NCBI GenBank assembly: GCA_001804805.1
Contig: MHBH01000028.1
Span: forward strand, 1-64,000
From: Lentisphaerae bacterium GWF2_49_21
Lineage (GTDB): Bacteria; Verrucomicrobiota; Lentisphaeria; Victivallales; GWF2-50-93
DNA length: 64,000 nucleotides
Direction of reading: 5' to 3'
The translations under genes and the position numbers were made by a program. A model generated the notes under the pieces. It was given only the letters and a program-made list of their open reading frames with translations, did no database searches and was not told the DNA's origin. The first letter of the stretch is position 1, and every line of letters starts with the position of its first letter. Below are positions 1-9,550 of this stretch, piece by piece.

Positions 1-32
1 CACACAATAAATAAAAGTCTATACTATTATGA

Positions 33-115
33 GACGATTAGTAACGCATTTTTGCGTGTTCTTGTGCTTCTTTAAACACAGCCAATAATGGCTTGACTAC
101 AAACAATTTTGAAAA
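33..115. repeat. Interspersed repeat, family F (copy 1)
   Basis: This stretch contains CACAGCCAATAATGGCTTGA and GCATTTTTGCGTGTT. The same blocks occur in reverse complement at about 29805-29862 (GCCATTATTGGCTGTGT, then AACACGCAAAAATGC). No ORF covers it. It is a non-coding dispersed repeat present in both orientations. Confidence 0.7.
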
Positions 116-191
116 ACTTACGTTCGAGACTCTCTGATGTCCGATATTTTTCTTACGAAATAAAAAAATCCTTAATTATCCTTGCACGCTC

Positions 192-220
192 TTGACAAAT
201 GTACAAATAATGTATAAAAT
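192..220 (+). promoter_or_regulatory. Predicted sigma-70 promoter of the first regulator gene
   Basis: TTGACA at 192-197 is followed after 17 nt by TAAAAT at 215-220; TATAAA at 213-218 with a 15-nt spacer is an alternative -10. The element lies about 40 nt upstream of the regulator start. The surrounding TGTACA and TGTATA half-sites could be autoregulatory, but this is inference. Confidence 0.5.
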
Positions 221-255
221 ATGTCTAAACAAGGGATAATGTGGAGAGTGGAAAT

Positions 256-1431
256 ATGAAGAGGGTCAAGGATGTCATCCAGAACAATTCGCCTCGGTCG
301 CGGGTCATAAGGACGCTGAGGGACTGGATACAGAACGGGGATCTTGAGCCCGGTGAAAGACTGCCCGGCGAAATGGATATAGCAGAGAAGCTCGATGTGT
401 CGCGGGGGACTGTCAGGACCGCCCTGCGGCATCTTGAAGACGACGGCATCATAAAGACCATCGCCAATGGCCGTGGCAGGCATGTGGCGGACAGGGAGGA
501 GAAGAAGCCTGTCAATCCCCTGGAGAAGTTTTTCATCGTCCTGAGCAATCTTTCCGACGATCCTGCGAGATACGCAAAAAGCCATGCGATGTGGTCCGTG
601 GAATCCGGAGTAATAGACCAGTGCGGCAGGATGGGATTCCATTCGATGATACTGAACACAAGCTGTCTCAGGGACGGATCTTTCATCAATATGGTCAGGA
701 GTTCTCCTGCCGGCGTTCTGCTCTCCCACAACATGGTTGATTCCGGAGACTTGTGCAGGCAGGCATTGTCCGAGGCAACTTCGATGAGGATTCCGGTGGT
801 GATCAACGGTGACGGGGAAGGGCTGCAGAAGTTCGACCGTATCATCTCCGACCATGAGGCCGGCGCCTATCTCCTTGCAAAATATCTGATCAGTCGGGGC
901 TGCAGGAGAATTTTGATGGTATGGAGTTTCTCCGCAGTTCCATACTGGGTCAGAAGCAGGAATTCAGGGTATGAAAAGGCTGTCCGTGAATCCGGCCTGA
1001 AGTATCTTCCACCCATCTGCATTGACAACCTTGCATTGCGTGTTTCCGGGAGCAGGAAAAGCTTTGAGGAGAGGACCAGGCAGTACACAGGATATCTCGT
1101 GGAACACCTGTCCAAATCTGATCCGGTTGATGCGATCATGCTCACCAGCGACTCTGATTTCTATCCGGTTGCGGCCGCATGCCGCTTGCTCAATAAGATT
1201 CCCGGCAAGGACATATTGCTGGCGGGATATGACAATACATGGCAGGAATTCGAAGAGCGACAATGGGAGGAGTCTGTTCCAGCCGCCACAGTGGACAAAT
1301 GCAATTTCCAGATCGGTGGAGAAATGATAGACATGCTTATGGCCAGGATAGAGGGGAAGCTTTCCGGAAAACCTCAGTTCAAAAAAATAAAACCCCAGCT
1401 GATTGCAGGTGGAGTGGAAAATGGAAAATAG
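256..1431 (+). CDS. GntR-family HTH regulator with LacI-type periplasmic-binding-like sensor domain
   Basis: This is a DNA-binding regulator. The N-terminal ~70 residues are a winged helix of the GntR type ([20 protein letters not shown], then [15 protein letters not shown]). Residues ~90-390 look like a periplasmic-binding-protein fold, with [28 protein letters not shown] and DILLAGYDN near the end, as in LacI/GalR sensors. The fusion is common in Lentisphaerota and Verrucomicrobiota and usually senses sugars. I chose the ATG at 256, which has GGAGAG 8 nt upstream; a GTG at 241 in the same frame is possible. The stop overlaps the following pseudopilin start by 11 nt, so the two are probably co-translated. 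A TTGACA/TAAAAT promoter precedes it. The ligand is unknown; the operator at 15.6 and 45.0 kb is a candidate target. Confidence 0.9.
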   Translation: MKRVKDVIQNNSPRSRVIRTLRDWIQNGDLEPGERLPGEMDIAEKLDVSRGTVRTALRHLEDDGIIKTIANGRGRHVADREEKKPVNPLEKFFIVLSNLSDDPARYAKSHAMWSVESGVIDQCGRMGFHSMILNTSCLRDGSFINMVRSSPAGVLLSHNMVDSGDLCRQALSEATSMRIPVVINGDGEGLQKFDRIISDHEAGAYLLAKYLISRGCRRILMVWSFSAVPYWVRSRNSGYEKAVRESGLKYLPPICIDNLALRVSGSRKSFEERTRQYTGYLVEHLSKSDPVDAIMLTSDSDFYPVAAACRLLNKIPGKDILLAGYDNTWQEFEERQWEESVPAATVDKCNFQIGGEMIDMLMARIEGKLSGKPQFKKIKPQLIAGGVENGK

Positions 1432-2257
1432 CAGACATACGCTGATTGAACTGCTCGCCGCCGTACCAGTTGCGGATAGGCATCATTGCCAATTGCCGAT
1501 TGCCGATTGCCGATTTAAGAATAAAATTGGAAATCGGAAATTGGAAATCGGAAATAAATTCACCCTAATCGAGTTGCTCGTGGTCATTGCGATCATCGCA
1601 ATCCTCGCCGCGATGCTGCTGCCGGCCCTGCAGAACGCCAGGGAGCAGGCGAAAAGGGCCGTCTGCATTAACAATCTCAAGCAGATCGGAACCAGCGTGC
1701 ACATCTATGCGACGGACCATGAAGGATGGGGGATGGGCGGGTATCGCGGCGATGGATGGCTTATCCAATATGCCGGGACAGGACGTGTTTATCTGGGAGT
1801 ATTGATAGATGAGGGCTACCTCAAGATCCCTCCGGATATTCTTTATTGTCCGAGTTCCAAGTTTGTTCCCGGATGGACAGGTAAGAAGTGGAAGGCTGGA
1901 TCCACGGAGCAGGCCTGCTGGAATGCAGGTTCGGGCACCGAGTCATCCTATGAGACCAATCCAAACCTTTCATCGCATTCTTTAGGTGCAGGTTCGGATG
2001 GTTATGCCACGACCCGTAAAAGACTTTATAACATGCCTACCGGCTTGGCCATTGTCAGCGACTGGCACGGATATGATTCCTCTAATGCGACCTACGGTGA
2101 TTGTCCGAGAAATCACTGCAACTTCGGAAAGCCCAACTATTATACCTATTTAAAAGCCGATGGCTCAGTCCTTGCATTCTCGGATCCGACAGGAATAATC
2201 TATATGGCGGTAGAAGGCGCCCCTAATACAGGGCAACGGATGGCTCTTTTCCCGTAA
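1421..2257 (+). CDS. Pseudopilin-like protein with duplicated prepilin motif (A)
   Basis: This is a secreted or envelope protein with a type IV prepilin-like N-terminus. A first degenerate motif, HTLIELLAA (1436-1462), is followed 41 codons later by the full motif [18 protein letters not shown] (F at 1559) and a hydrophobic helix ending LLPAL, then [20 protein letters not shown]. The C-terminus has [11 protein letters not shown], an H-X9-DG-like ending. The spacer is translated from tandem heptanucleotides. The -1 residue is Lys rather than the canonical Gly. I chose the ATG at 1421, with GGAG 6 nt upstream and an 11-nt overlap with the regulator; an in-frame TTG at 1403 is the longest alternative. 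The family is hugely expanded in PVC genomes and its role there is not established. Confidence 0.85.
   Translation: MENSRHTLIELLAAVPVADRHHCQLPIADCRFKNKIGNRKLEIGNKFTLIELLVVIAIIAILAAMLLPALQNAREQAKRAVCINNLKQIGTSVHIYATDHEGWGMGGYRGDGWLIQYAGTGRVYLGVLIDEGYLKIPPDILYCPSSKFVPGWTGKKWKAGSTEQACWNAGSGTESSYETNPNLSSHSLGAGSDGYATTRKRLYNMPTGLAIVSDWHGYDSSNATYGDCPRNHCNFGKPNYYTYLKADGSVLAFSDPTGIIYMAVEGAPNTGQRMALFP
1485..1556. repeat. Heptanucleotide tandem arrays inside a coding region
   Basis: Four ATTGCCR units are followed by four GGAAATY units, both with 7-bp period. They lie in frame between the two prepilin motifs of pseudopilin A and encode the low-complexity spacer. They resemble the other 7-bp-period arrays in this window, for example at 12184, 12522, 25537 and 27067. 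Confidence 0.75.
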
Positions 2258-2285
2258 CAAAGATAAATAGAGGTAATTGCATAAC

Positions 2286-3080
2286 ATGAATAAAATGATT
2301 GTGTTTCTATTGTTTCTTTCCGCCTGCACAAGTTTCAACGAGCAAAAAACAGAAGGCATTCCATCCTTGATTGTCCCTAGGGCTGAAACAGCTCCGGTCA
2401 TTGATGGGAAGCTTGATGAGCCGGCCTGGAGCGGTGCAGCGGTAATTAAGGGGCTTCATCCGAGCAGAGGGGAAAGCTATCGGGACAGGATAGGCAAGAT
2501 TCCTACTACGGTACGTGTCCTCTGGGATGAGAACTTCCTGTATGTGAGTTTCGAGTGCGTTGACGACGATATCTACAGTTCTGGGAAATTGAAGCATGAC
2601 GATGATCTCTACAAGGAGGATGTCTGCGAGGTCTTCATCGACGGCAAGGGCGACGGACGGCAATTTGTGGAGATACAGGCGAATCCCGACGGGGTGAACC
2701 TGGATTTGATGTATGTTTTCACAGGAGATCCCGAATATACTTCTGAACTGCGCATGACTTCTGAATTCTGCGACAAGAACCGCTGGGGATTCCGCGAATG
2801 GAACATGGAGGGGCTGCGTACTGCCGGCTCGCGGATTTCCAGAGATGGCAAGATTGTCGGATGGAATGTGGAAATGGCTATTCCTGCGGCAGCGGTTGTG
2901 AAGCGGCAGGGCCTCAAGAATTTTGCTCCGATGGAGATAAGGGCGAATTTCCTGCGTTACTCCTGGCCTGTTGACGAAAAGACCGGCAAGCGCGATCTTC
3001 TCCACATGAACTGGTTCCCGGTTCTCAAAGGATGCCCGCATATCTCCCAGTCGTCAATGGGCAGGCTCGTACTAAGGTAA
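2286..3080 (+). CDS. CBM9-like (DOMON-type) carbohydrate-binding lipoprotein
   Basis: The protein starts MNKMIVFLLFLSACTSF, a short signal with lipobox LSAC, so it is probably lipid-anchored. The rest (APVIDGKLDEPAWSGAAVIKG, LYVSFECVDDDIYSS, EDVCEVFIDGKGDGRQFVEI, WNVEMAIPAAAV) is a single CBM9-like domain of about 240 residues, a fold that binds polysaccharides or sugars. No catalytic domain is present. It sits between two pseudopilin genes on the same strand. GAGGT lies about 11 nt upstream of the ATG at 2286; a TTG at 2277 is the longest start. The same TAGAGGTAATTGCAT block recurs near 7842. The N-terminal CBM9-like domains of the 33 and 57 kb proteins are of the same general type. Confidence 0.85.
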   Translation: MNKMIVFLLFLSACTSFNEQKTEGIPSLIVPRAETAPVIDGKLDEPAWSGAAVIKGLHPSRGESYRDRIGKIPTTVRVLWDENFLYVSFECVDDDIYSSGKLKHDDDLYKEDVCEVFIDGKGDGRQFVEIQANPDGVNLDLMYVFTGDPEYTSELRMTSEFCDKNRWGFREWNMEGLRTAGSRISRDGKIVGWNVEMAIPAAAVVKRQGLKNFAPMEIRANFLRYSWPVDEKTGKRDLLHMNWFPVLKGCPHISQSSMGRLVLR

Positions 3081-3087
3081 GGATTAG

Positions 3088-3960
3088 ATGAAAATGAAAA
3101 ATTTGATTCTTGATTTTTTCTCTCTGCACGAGAGAAAAAATATGTTCACTTTGATTGAATTGCTTGCTGTGCCAGCCGTAGCTGTTGGACTGTTTAGTCC
3201 GACGCGAAGGCAAGTTCGAAAAGCGTTTACGCTTATCGAACTGTTGGTCGTAATTGCGATCATCGCAATTCTCGTAGCGCTCCTGCTGCCGGCCCTGAAA
3301 CAGGCGAAGGAAACGGCAGCCAAGGTTGTATGCATGAGCAACCTAAGGCAGACAGGCATCGGAATTTCAGCCTATACCGTTGATTCCCAGGGCTGGACAC
3401 CTCCCTGCGCGGCAGTCTACTATTCGGATCAGGCGACTAATACCACCCAGTTTGGATATTATTCCGGAATGGGAATTCTCTACCCGGACTATATAAGCAG
3501 TTATAAGGTCCTGTACTGCCCGTCGTATCCCTACGCCCAGAAATGGATGATCCCGGCACGCTGGGAGCCGGACGTGATCAGGGCCCCTTTGAATAATTAT
3601 GGTGATAACCCGCCTTATATTGGATATTTCGCCCATGCACAACAGTACAGCGTCACTAATTTAAGGTCATCACCCAGCATGACCGATATCGTGCTGGACA
3701 GGATTCAAAAATCAAATGTAATAATCCCTCCATATCACTCAAACCATCCTGGCGGCAGCGACAATGACAAACGTGTCTGGCGTAAACCCAAGGGCGCCAA
3801 CTTCCTGTTTCTCGACGGAAGTGTGAGATGGTATTCCACAGGGGCTGAAGACATAAATACAGGGGGCCCCTTTCTATGGTCAGGCCAGATAATGTTCCAC
3901 AATGGGCAGCCTGTAAATATCATAGCGCAACCCAGCTATCCGTCCACGGTGAGGGATTGA
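3088..3960 (+). CDS. Pseudopilin-like protein with duplicated prepilin motif (B)
   Basis: The protein has a first motif, [16 protein letters not shown] (F at 3145), and 27 codons later the complete motif [20 protein letters not shown] (F at 3226), followed by [20 protein letters not shown]. The C-terminus carries [15 protein letters not shown], the H-X9-DG-like block. The codon variants are swapped relative to the 15.6 kb paralogue. There the first copy reads TTTACGCTTATCGAACTGTT and the second reads ACTTTGATTGAATTGCTTG; here the order is the reverse. The start follows the CBM9-like gene by 7 nt and has AAGGA upstream, so both genes are probably one transcript. The mature protein should begin at the second motif. 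Function is unknown beyond the family. Confidence 0.85.
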   Translation: MKMKNLILDFFSLHERKNMFTLIELLAVPAVAVGLFSPTRRQVRKAFTLIELLVVIAIIAILVALLLPALKQAKETAAKVVCMSNLRQTGIGISAYTVDSQGWTPPCAAVYYSDQATNTTQFGYYSGMGILYPDYISSYKVLYCPSYPYAQKWMIPARWEPDVIRAPLNNYGDNPPYIGYFAHAQQYSVTNLRSSPSMTDIVLDRIQKSNVIIPPYHSNHPGGSDNDKRVWRKPKGANFLFLDGSVRWYSTGAEDINTGGPFLWSGQIMFHNGQPVNIIAQPSYPSTVRD

Positions 3961-3994
3961 AAAGAGGAGAAAAATAATTGGGAAGAGAACATGC

Positions 3995-4036
3995 CTTACG
4001 GGATCAATCCGCCTTAGGCGGATTAACTACAGGCAA
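3995..4036. repeat. Palindromic repeat, family E
   Basis: AATCCGCCTTAGGCGGATTA is a near-perfect palindrome in the gap before the 1230-aa gene. A close relative, TAATCCGCCTCAGGCGGATT, lies at about 29750-29772 and a partial one near 62490-62515. Confidence 0.7.
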
Positions 4037-4130
4037 ATTCCAAATTGTCTTGTATATGTTCGTAGTCAATGTCGCAAGACATGTTCCTGATTTTATAGAG
4101 TTCACATAAATTTAAAGTAAAGGTTCAATC

Positions 4131-7100
4131 ATGAAAAGTACAGTCATCGCGAGTTTTACCAGCCTAATGTTGGTAGCTTATGTCCTAGTGGGTGCAGACG
4201 AAGCTGCGGCGCCTTCTGCTCTCGCGCCATTTGGTGCCGATCTCAAGGTGCCTGCCAGACAGGCCATCAAGGCTGCAGAGGTGAAGTCGCAGGCGATTGA
4301 ATGCCTGGCTCCCGCGAATGCAACCCAGTGGATTGTTGAAAATCCCCCGGAAGGTACGGCTGCGAAACTTTTCACGGTTGAAGAGCGCGACGGGAAAAAT
4401 ATCTTGAACATTTCCGCAGGCGAACTTGTTCCCGCAAGATCGACCGTGCGCATCCTTCTGCCTGGAGACGGGCCTGCCAACGGAGATCTCTGGGCGAAGA
4501 ACAGAGCCAGCTACATATCTTTCCTTTGCAAAAGCAGCAAGCCTTCGCAGATGACTTTCCATCTGCTCCAGCGCGGGAAGACAGCCGGGACGTTCCAGAC
4601 TGGTTTCTCCGCGAAGCCCGGTGAATGGCAGAGGATCATCCTCCCCATCCAGCTGTTCGATCTCAAGAGCTTCGCCAAAATTGCCGGCATCGGATTCCGG
4701 ACTGCATCCGCTGAAAAGGGGACGGATGTGTCGATTGCGGACTTCAGGGTCGGAGGAATTGCATACACCGACGATTCATGGAAGAGCCACAGGCTCTCGA
4801 TCAGTATTAATGGCGACTGGCATTTCGCCACTGATCCAGGAGAGCAGGGCATGAAGGATAAATGGTATGCCGACACCTTCGATGATTCACAGTGGAAGAT
4901 TCTCAAGTCGGGACTCTCATGGCAGGAGCAGGGGATATCCCATTACGGATACGCTTGGTACCGCCAGAAGATTTTTGTTCCGAAGGAATTCGCCGGTGTC
5001 CCGCTCACATTGAACCTGGTGCAGATCCAATCCGACGACGACACGTGGTTCAACGGCGCGCGCATTGGCGGATTCAGCAGCGAGTACAAGTACAAGAACT
5101 GGAATACGCGGGCATACACGGTTCCGCCTTCATTGATCCGTTATGGTGAGAACAATACCATCGCCATCCGTATCTGGGGCGGGAAAATCACATTTATCGG
5201 TGAGAAGAGCGGGCTTGTCAAAGGACCGCTGGTGGCGGAGCTGGATCCCTATTGCGTGAAGATGCGGGAGCCGGGCGGCGCGGATGTTCCGTTCGACTTG
5301 TTCGACTTGAGCGATGCCCGACAGGGCAAACCGTTTGAAATCGTCTTTTCATTACCGGCCGAAATGGCGAAGGAACAAGGCGCGAAGCTTCGTTACAGTC
5401 TCTCTGATCTACTCGGCAACGAAATAAAATCCGGCGAAACAACCCTGTCGACCGGTGCGGATCAGATTGCCAAGGCGGTGGTGGGCATTGACCGCGAGAC
5501 TGCGCAGGCCGTTTATCTGCGGGGACGTCTGCAGGCGAGCCTCGTCATCGAAGACGCAGCTGGCAATCCCCTGTATTCCGGGATCCGGGAGATGGATCGT
5601 CTCTCATTCGCGAAACGCGACAATCAGCCGTTGCCCGCCTTGCCGGAAAAAACCGAGGATACGCCTTACGGCAAACTCAGGCTCGTGGACGAGATTGATT
5701 GCGCGATATCGCTCTTTGAAGATCCGCATCCCTATCTTGAAAGCGGATTCAGTCATGCCGCTTCCCACTATACCCCCGGCATACCTGTACAGGTGAAAGT
5801 CGTAGACATCCTCGGCAAAAAAGCACGCGAGAGCGAATTCGGCTGGTTCGCCTACAGGATCGGCCGCGGCAAGCTCAAGCCGCACACGGATTATCTGCTC
5901 CGCATCGAATATCCCGAGGACAAGCCGCGTTTCGCCCCCATCGAGATCCAGACCGGACAGAACTTCATGGATGTCGGCTGGAGAAACGGCACCGGGCCCG
6001 ACAGTGTATATGACAATTGGCCGTTGAGCAAAAAATGGCAGTGGTATGATGTGATCATCCCTCTCGACGACCAGACAGTCGGCACAGCAGGGACCGGAAG
6101 TGCCTCCGCCGAGAATGGAGTCTGGGTTTATTTCATGAACAAGCTCAAGCCTAACATGTATTACGCTATGTGGGAAGGAGGTCCTGCCGTCGCCAGCATG
6201 AAGCTATATGAGATCGATCCCGAAAAAAATGCACCCCTCATCCAGAAGCCGAAAGGACTGCCCAGCCGTGTCCTGTCATTCGACTGGGAACGCCAGCCGG
6301 ATCACAATCCCGCCGACCTCGTGCGCTACGCGAAGCTCATGGGCTACAACGCCATTTCACCAGTGATCCTCAAGTGGTTCTTTGCAAACTACAGCGATCC
6401 TTTCAACGGTTATGACTCGATGGTGATCGACGATCACGATTACTGGGCGCACAAAGCCTACGATCCCGCCGGCGGCAAGAGCGCAGATTCGCCCTGGCCG
6501 GGAAAAAAATCCCAGCATGTCCGTTATCTTGAGGAGACAAAGCGTTACGGCATCGATTACATTCCTCGCGTGGAATGGGGCGGTTCCCAGGATCTGCCCA
6601 AGGAAGCTTGGGTGGTCGAAGTCAATGGAGAACCCGCCAAGCCCAACCGTTTCGCCCCATGGTGCGGCAACATCCTGAATCCGCTGACCTGGGACGACCT
6701 GAAAAAATTCATGGACCATCTGATCAAACCATACGTCAAGGACAATCCGCAGTTGACCGGCATGCTTTGGCGCATCCGCTGTGACAGGATGAGGATCAGC
6801 TACGGTCAGGCCGACCTGGAATTGTTCTCGAAGGAAACCAGCACCAAGCTTCCGCCCGGCGGGAAAGCACAGCAGGCCGCCTGGGCGACTGGTGAAGGAA
6901 AGGCGCAATACGATGCCTGGTGGCACCAGAAGCGTGTGGATTTCCACAGGAAGCTGGTGGAACTGCTTAAAAGCTACTGCTCCGATATGACGCTTTATTA
7001 TTACAACTGGGAAGGGGACAAGTTCGGTCTGATCCTGCCGTCCAACACGACATGGGCATTCAACAAGAATCTGATCAATGCGCCCAATGGAGCCAAGGCG

Positions 7101-7823
7101 GTCTATGAAAAGGACGAGGCGGAACGCAGGAAGTTCACTGCGGCCGACTATATCGAAACTGTGCGCACTGGAAACTTTGGCGCATCAAGCGGAGGTATCA
7201 ACCGGGCCGACTACGGAATTCGTCCGAACCTCTACAAGGACATCAAAGGCATCCAGCTTTTTGCTCCTGCCAACTATCTGTGCTACGCGGATCTGCCCGA
7301 ATACTTGAACTATTTCCAGACCGCCGACGGTCTGGCGGTCAGTAATGCTGTTCCCTATGACGAGATAGGTTCACGTTCCATCAATCCCAAATATGAAGGC
7401 AACATGATCACTCCTGCAGGTGCTCCCTTCAGCATGGCCTTCGAACTTCTGCCGTATTTCCATGGTGATGCGAGGACGCTGAACTACACGGTCTACACAT
7501 ACGGACGTGGATTCGCCGATGCGCACCGCCGTTTTGCGCAGGCATTCCTGGCGCTGCCGGCGATCCCGGGGACCGTCGTAGAGCAGGGGGACAAGGATCT
7601 GAAAGTCCGCGTCTATCATTCGGTGAATGGAACTTATGTCGGAGTGGCATATAAAGGTTATGCAGCGAAGAAACTCACGGTGAAAGTGCCGGCCAAGGCA
7701 GGAGCGAAGATCACCAATCTTGTCACAGGCCAGAGTGTTCCGACAACAGCCGCGGGCAATGACCTTCAATTCGATCTGGAGTCGGGGCCGATGGAACTCA
7801 ATGCGTTTCTGGTGCAGCCGTGA
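4131..7823 (+). CDS. Large secreted protein with GH2-type sugar-binding domain and TIM-barrel-like region
   Basis: This is a 1230-residue exported protein; the N-terminus MKSTVIASFTSLMLVAYVLV is a signal peptide. Residues ~65-205 look like a beta-sandwich carbohydrate-binding domain. Residues ~220-370 match the sugar-binding jelly roll found before GH2 enzymes (SINGDWHFATDPGEQGMKD, YAWYRQKIFVPKEF, DDDTWFNGARIGG, NTIAIRIWGGK). A beta-rich linker follows to ~700. From ~715, LSFDWERQPDHNPADLVRYA, ISPVILKWFF, GIDYIPRVEW and GMLWRIRCDRM suggest a TIM-barrel hydrolase-like domain, ending with a small beta domain. I could not assign a CAZy family or catalytic pair. AAAGG precedes the start by about 8 nt. 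The sialate O-acetylesterase downstream suggests a role in degrading decorated glycans. Confidence 0.75.
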   Translation: MKSTVIASFTSLMLVAYVLVGADEAAAPSALAPFGADLKVPARQAIKAAEVKSQAIECLAPANATQWIVENPPEGTAAKLFTVEERDGKNILNISAGELVPARSTVRILLPGDGPANGDLWAKNRASYISFLCKSSKPSQMTFHLLQRGKTAGTFQTGFSAKPGEWQRIILPIQLFDLKSFAKIAGIGFRTASAEKGTDVSIADFRVGGIAYTDDSWKSHRLSISINGDWHFATDPGEQGMKDKWYADTFDDSQWKILKSGLSWQEQGISHYGYAWYRQKIFVPKEFAGVPLTLNLVQIQSDDDTWFNGARIGGFSSEYKYKNWNTRAYTVPPSLIRYGENNTIAIRIWGGKITFIGEKSGLVKGPLVAELDPYCVKMREPGGADVPFDLFDLSDARQGKPFEIVFSLPAEMAKEQGAKLRYSLSDLLGNEIKSGETTLSTGADQIAKAVVGIDRETAQAVYLRGRLQASLVIEDAAGNPLYSGIREMDRLSFAKRDNQPLPALPEKTEDTPYGKLRLVDEIDCAISLFEDPHPYLESGFSHAASHYTPGIPVQVKVVDILGKKARESEFGWFAYRIGRGKLKPHTDYLLRIEYPEDKPRFAPIEIQTGQNFMDVGWRNGTGPDSVYDNWPLSKKWQWYDVIIPLDDQTVGTAGTGSASAENGVWVYFMNKLKPNMYYAMWEGGPAVASMKLYEIDPEKNAPLIQKPKGLPSRVLSFDWERQPDHNPADLVRYAKLMGYNAISPVILKWFFANYSDPFNGYDSMVIDDHDYWAHKAYDPAGGKSADSPWPGKKSQHVRYLEETKRYGIDYIPRVEWGGSQDLPKEAWVVEVNGEPAKPNRFAPWCGNILNPLTWDDLKKFMDHLIKPYVKDNPQLTGMLWRIRCDRMRISYGQADLELFSKETSTKLPPGGKAQQAAWATGEGKAQYDAWWHQKRVDFHRKLVELLKSYCSDMTLYYYNWEGDKFGLILPSNTTWAFNKNLINAPNGAKAVYEKDEAERRKFTAADYIETVRTGNFGASSGGINRADYGIRPNLYKDIKGIQLFAPANYLCYADLPEYLNYFQTADGLAVSNAVPYDEIGSRSINPKYEGNMITPAGAPFSMAFELLPYFHGDARTLNYTVYTYGRGFADAHRRFAQAFLALPAIPGTVVEQGDKDLKVRVYHSVNGTYVGVAYKGYAAKKLTVKVPAKAGAKITNLVTGQSVPTTAAGNDLQFDLESGPMELNAFLVQP

Positions 7824-7839
7824 TCGCATTTGTAAAAAA

Positions 7840-7960
7840 ATAGAGGTAATTGCATTATTGCTTTTTAAAGGAGCGCCGGTCTCAAGACCGGCTCTTATAG
7901 CCGACCTGGCCTGTCCTTCATAGCCTCTTGGCGAAGTAGGAAGGTCGGCGTTCCTTGGCA
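7840..7960. repeat. Intergenic repeat with palindromic blocks
   Basis: The gap repeats TAGAGGTAATTGCAT, also seen at 2267, and carries a GCCGGTCTCAAGACCGGC palindrome and a CCGACC...GGTCGG inverted repeat around TTCATAGCCTCTTGGCGAAG. Similar blocks occur near 17790-17930. I see no gene here. Confidence 0.6.
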
Positions 7961-7998
7961 ATTTTGCAATCAGCTCATTAAAATAAGGAATAATCGTT

Positions 7999-9504
7999 AT
8001 GCACAATATTCTTGGCATTGCTGGAACTCATCTTCTTCAATTCATTGCCGCTATCTCCGCGCTGCTGGCGCTCACATCCCAGGCCGGAACGGCGGTTCAG
8101 CTCCCCTCCTTCTTTTCCGATCACATGGTACTTCAAACCGGCAGACCTGTTCCTGTGTGGGGCAAGGCCGATCCCAAGGAGAAAATTACTGTCAGCATTG
8201 GCGACCAGACAAAGACAACCGAGGCGGGACAGGATGGCAAATGGTCTGTGAAACTTGATCCCATGCAGCCGGGTGGTCCCCTGACACTTACTGTGCAAAG
8301 TGGTGATGCCGGCAAACGTACCATTAATGACGTGCTGGTGGGAGAGGTCTGGCTCTGCTCGGGCCAGTCGAACATGGCGCTGACCGTCAACAAGGCGATG
8401 AATTATGAAAAGGAACAGCCCTTGGCGACCTGGCCGAAGATCCGGACGATGCAGAATAACAAGTGGGTAGTGTGCAGTCCCGAGACCGTCGGCACTTTCT
8501 CCGCGGCGGCTTATTTCTTTGGCCGCGAAATCCATAAAAAGACAGGTCTGCCTGTCGGATTGCTCAACGTTTCTTCGGGTGGCACTCCAATCGAATTGTG
8601 GACAAGCCTGGAAGCACAGAAGGCTGTTCCGGAACTGAAGCCTCTTTTCGAATCAAGCGGGGAGGCCGCAGTCGCCAGCAAGGAAGATGCAGAGCAGGCC
8701 AACAGTGACCGCAACCAAGCTGCGGAAGTCGAAGGCAAAAAGGCCGTCGCCGGACAGAAGGTGGCCCCCGGCTATCTCTTCAATGGCAGAATCCTTCCTC
8801 TGGCCCCATACGCGATTCGCGGCGCCATATGGTATCAGGGTGAGGCAAATTCCTATACCGTCAACGCCAATCTCTACGGAATCCAGCTCGCTACCATGAT
8901 CAAGGACTGGCGCAGCCGCTGGGGATTCGATTTCGCCTTCATCACGGTGCAGCTTCCAGACATCGGATCAGCACAGACCGAGCCGGTGCAGACCCATGGG
9001 CGCGTGCTGGTGCGCGAAGGGGTCCTGAAATCGTTGAGCGTGCCCAATACCGGCATGGCTGTAACGATCGGAACCGGCGAGGAGAAAAGCAATCATCCCA
9101 AGAACAAGCAGGAAGTTGGACGGCGCCTGGCGCAGTGGGCCCTGGCTAAGGTTTACGAACAGAAGGACGTGGCGGGCTCCGGACCATTGCCTGAGAGCAG
9201 TAAGGTCGTAGACGGAAAAATCGTAGTCACTTTTTCTCATGCCGATGGAGGCTTGGTGGCGCAGGGCGGTGGAGAACTGAAAGGCTTTGCAATCGCCGGT
9301 GCGGACATGAAATGGGTATGGGGCAGGGCGACGATTGACGGCAAGACAGTGATCGTCTCAAGTCCGGAAGTGAAAGAGCCTGTCGCAGTGCGTTACGCCT
9401 GGGCGCTCAACCCGGCAAGCAGCAATCTGTTCAACGGCGCAGGCCTGCCAGCCACGCCGTTCAGGACCGACAACGAACCGCTCTCAAATGCGCATATGCA
9501 TTAG
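7999..9504 (+). CDS. Sialate O-acetylesterase-like SGNH esterase
   Basis: This 501-residue secreted esterase probably removes acetyl groups from glycans. It has a signal peptide at residues ~1-33 and a short beta domain (LPSFFSDHMVLQTGRPVPVW). The SGNH nucleophile block GEVWLCSGQSNMAL is at ~112-125, IWYQGEANS is the conserved Gln-Gly-Glu block, and NHPKNKQEVGRRLAQWAL contains the catalytic His region. In most family members the last block reads D-I-H-P; here it is S-N-H-P, so the usual Asp is missing at that exact position. Length and domain order fit the family. It lies 175 nt after the 1230-aa protein on the same strand, separated by a repeat, and converges on the sulfatase gene. Confidence 0.9.
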   Translation: MHNILGIAGTHLLQFIAAISALLALTSQAGTAVQLPSFFSDHMVLQTGRPVPVWGKADPKEKITVSIGDQTKTTEAGQDGKWSVKLDPMQPGGPLTLTVQSGDAGKRTINDVLVGEVWLCSGQSNMALTVNKAMNYEKEQPLATWPKIRTMQNNKWVVCSPETVGTFSAAAYFFGREIHKKTGLPVGLLNVSSGGTPIELWTSLEAQKAVPELKPLFESSGEAAVASKEDAEQANSDRNQAAEVEGKKAVAGQKVAPGYLFNGRILPLAPYAIRGAIWYQGEANSYTVNANLYGIQLATMIKDWRSRWGFDFAFITVQLPDIGSAQTEPVQTHGRVLVREGVLKSLSVPNTGMAVTIGTGEEKSNHPKNKQEVGRRLAQWALAKVYEQKDVAGSGPLPESSKVVDGKIVVTFSHADGGLVAQGGGELKGFAIAGADMKWVWGRATIDGKTVIVSSPEVKEPVAVRYAWALNPASSNLFNGAGLPATPFRTDNEPLSNAHMH

Positions 9505-9550
9505 CGGATTTAGTGATTCTCTGTTTAACGTTGCGGATCACCTGCGGCTA

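Noticed and set aside
172-1263. Several minus-strand ORFs opposite the first regulator gene
   Set aside because: They lie fully antisense to a well-supported regulator, have no family features and show the codon shadow of the plus-strand gene.
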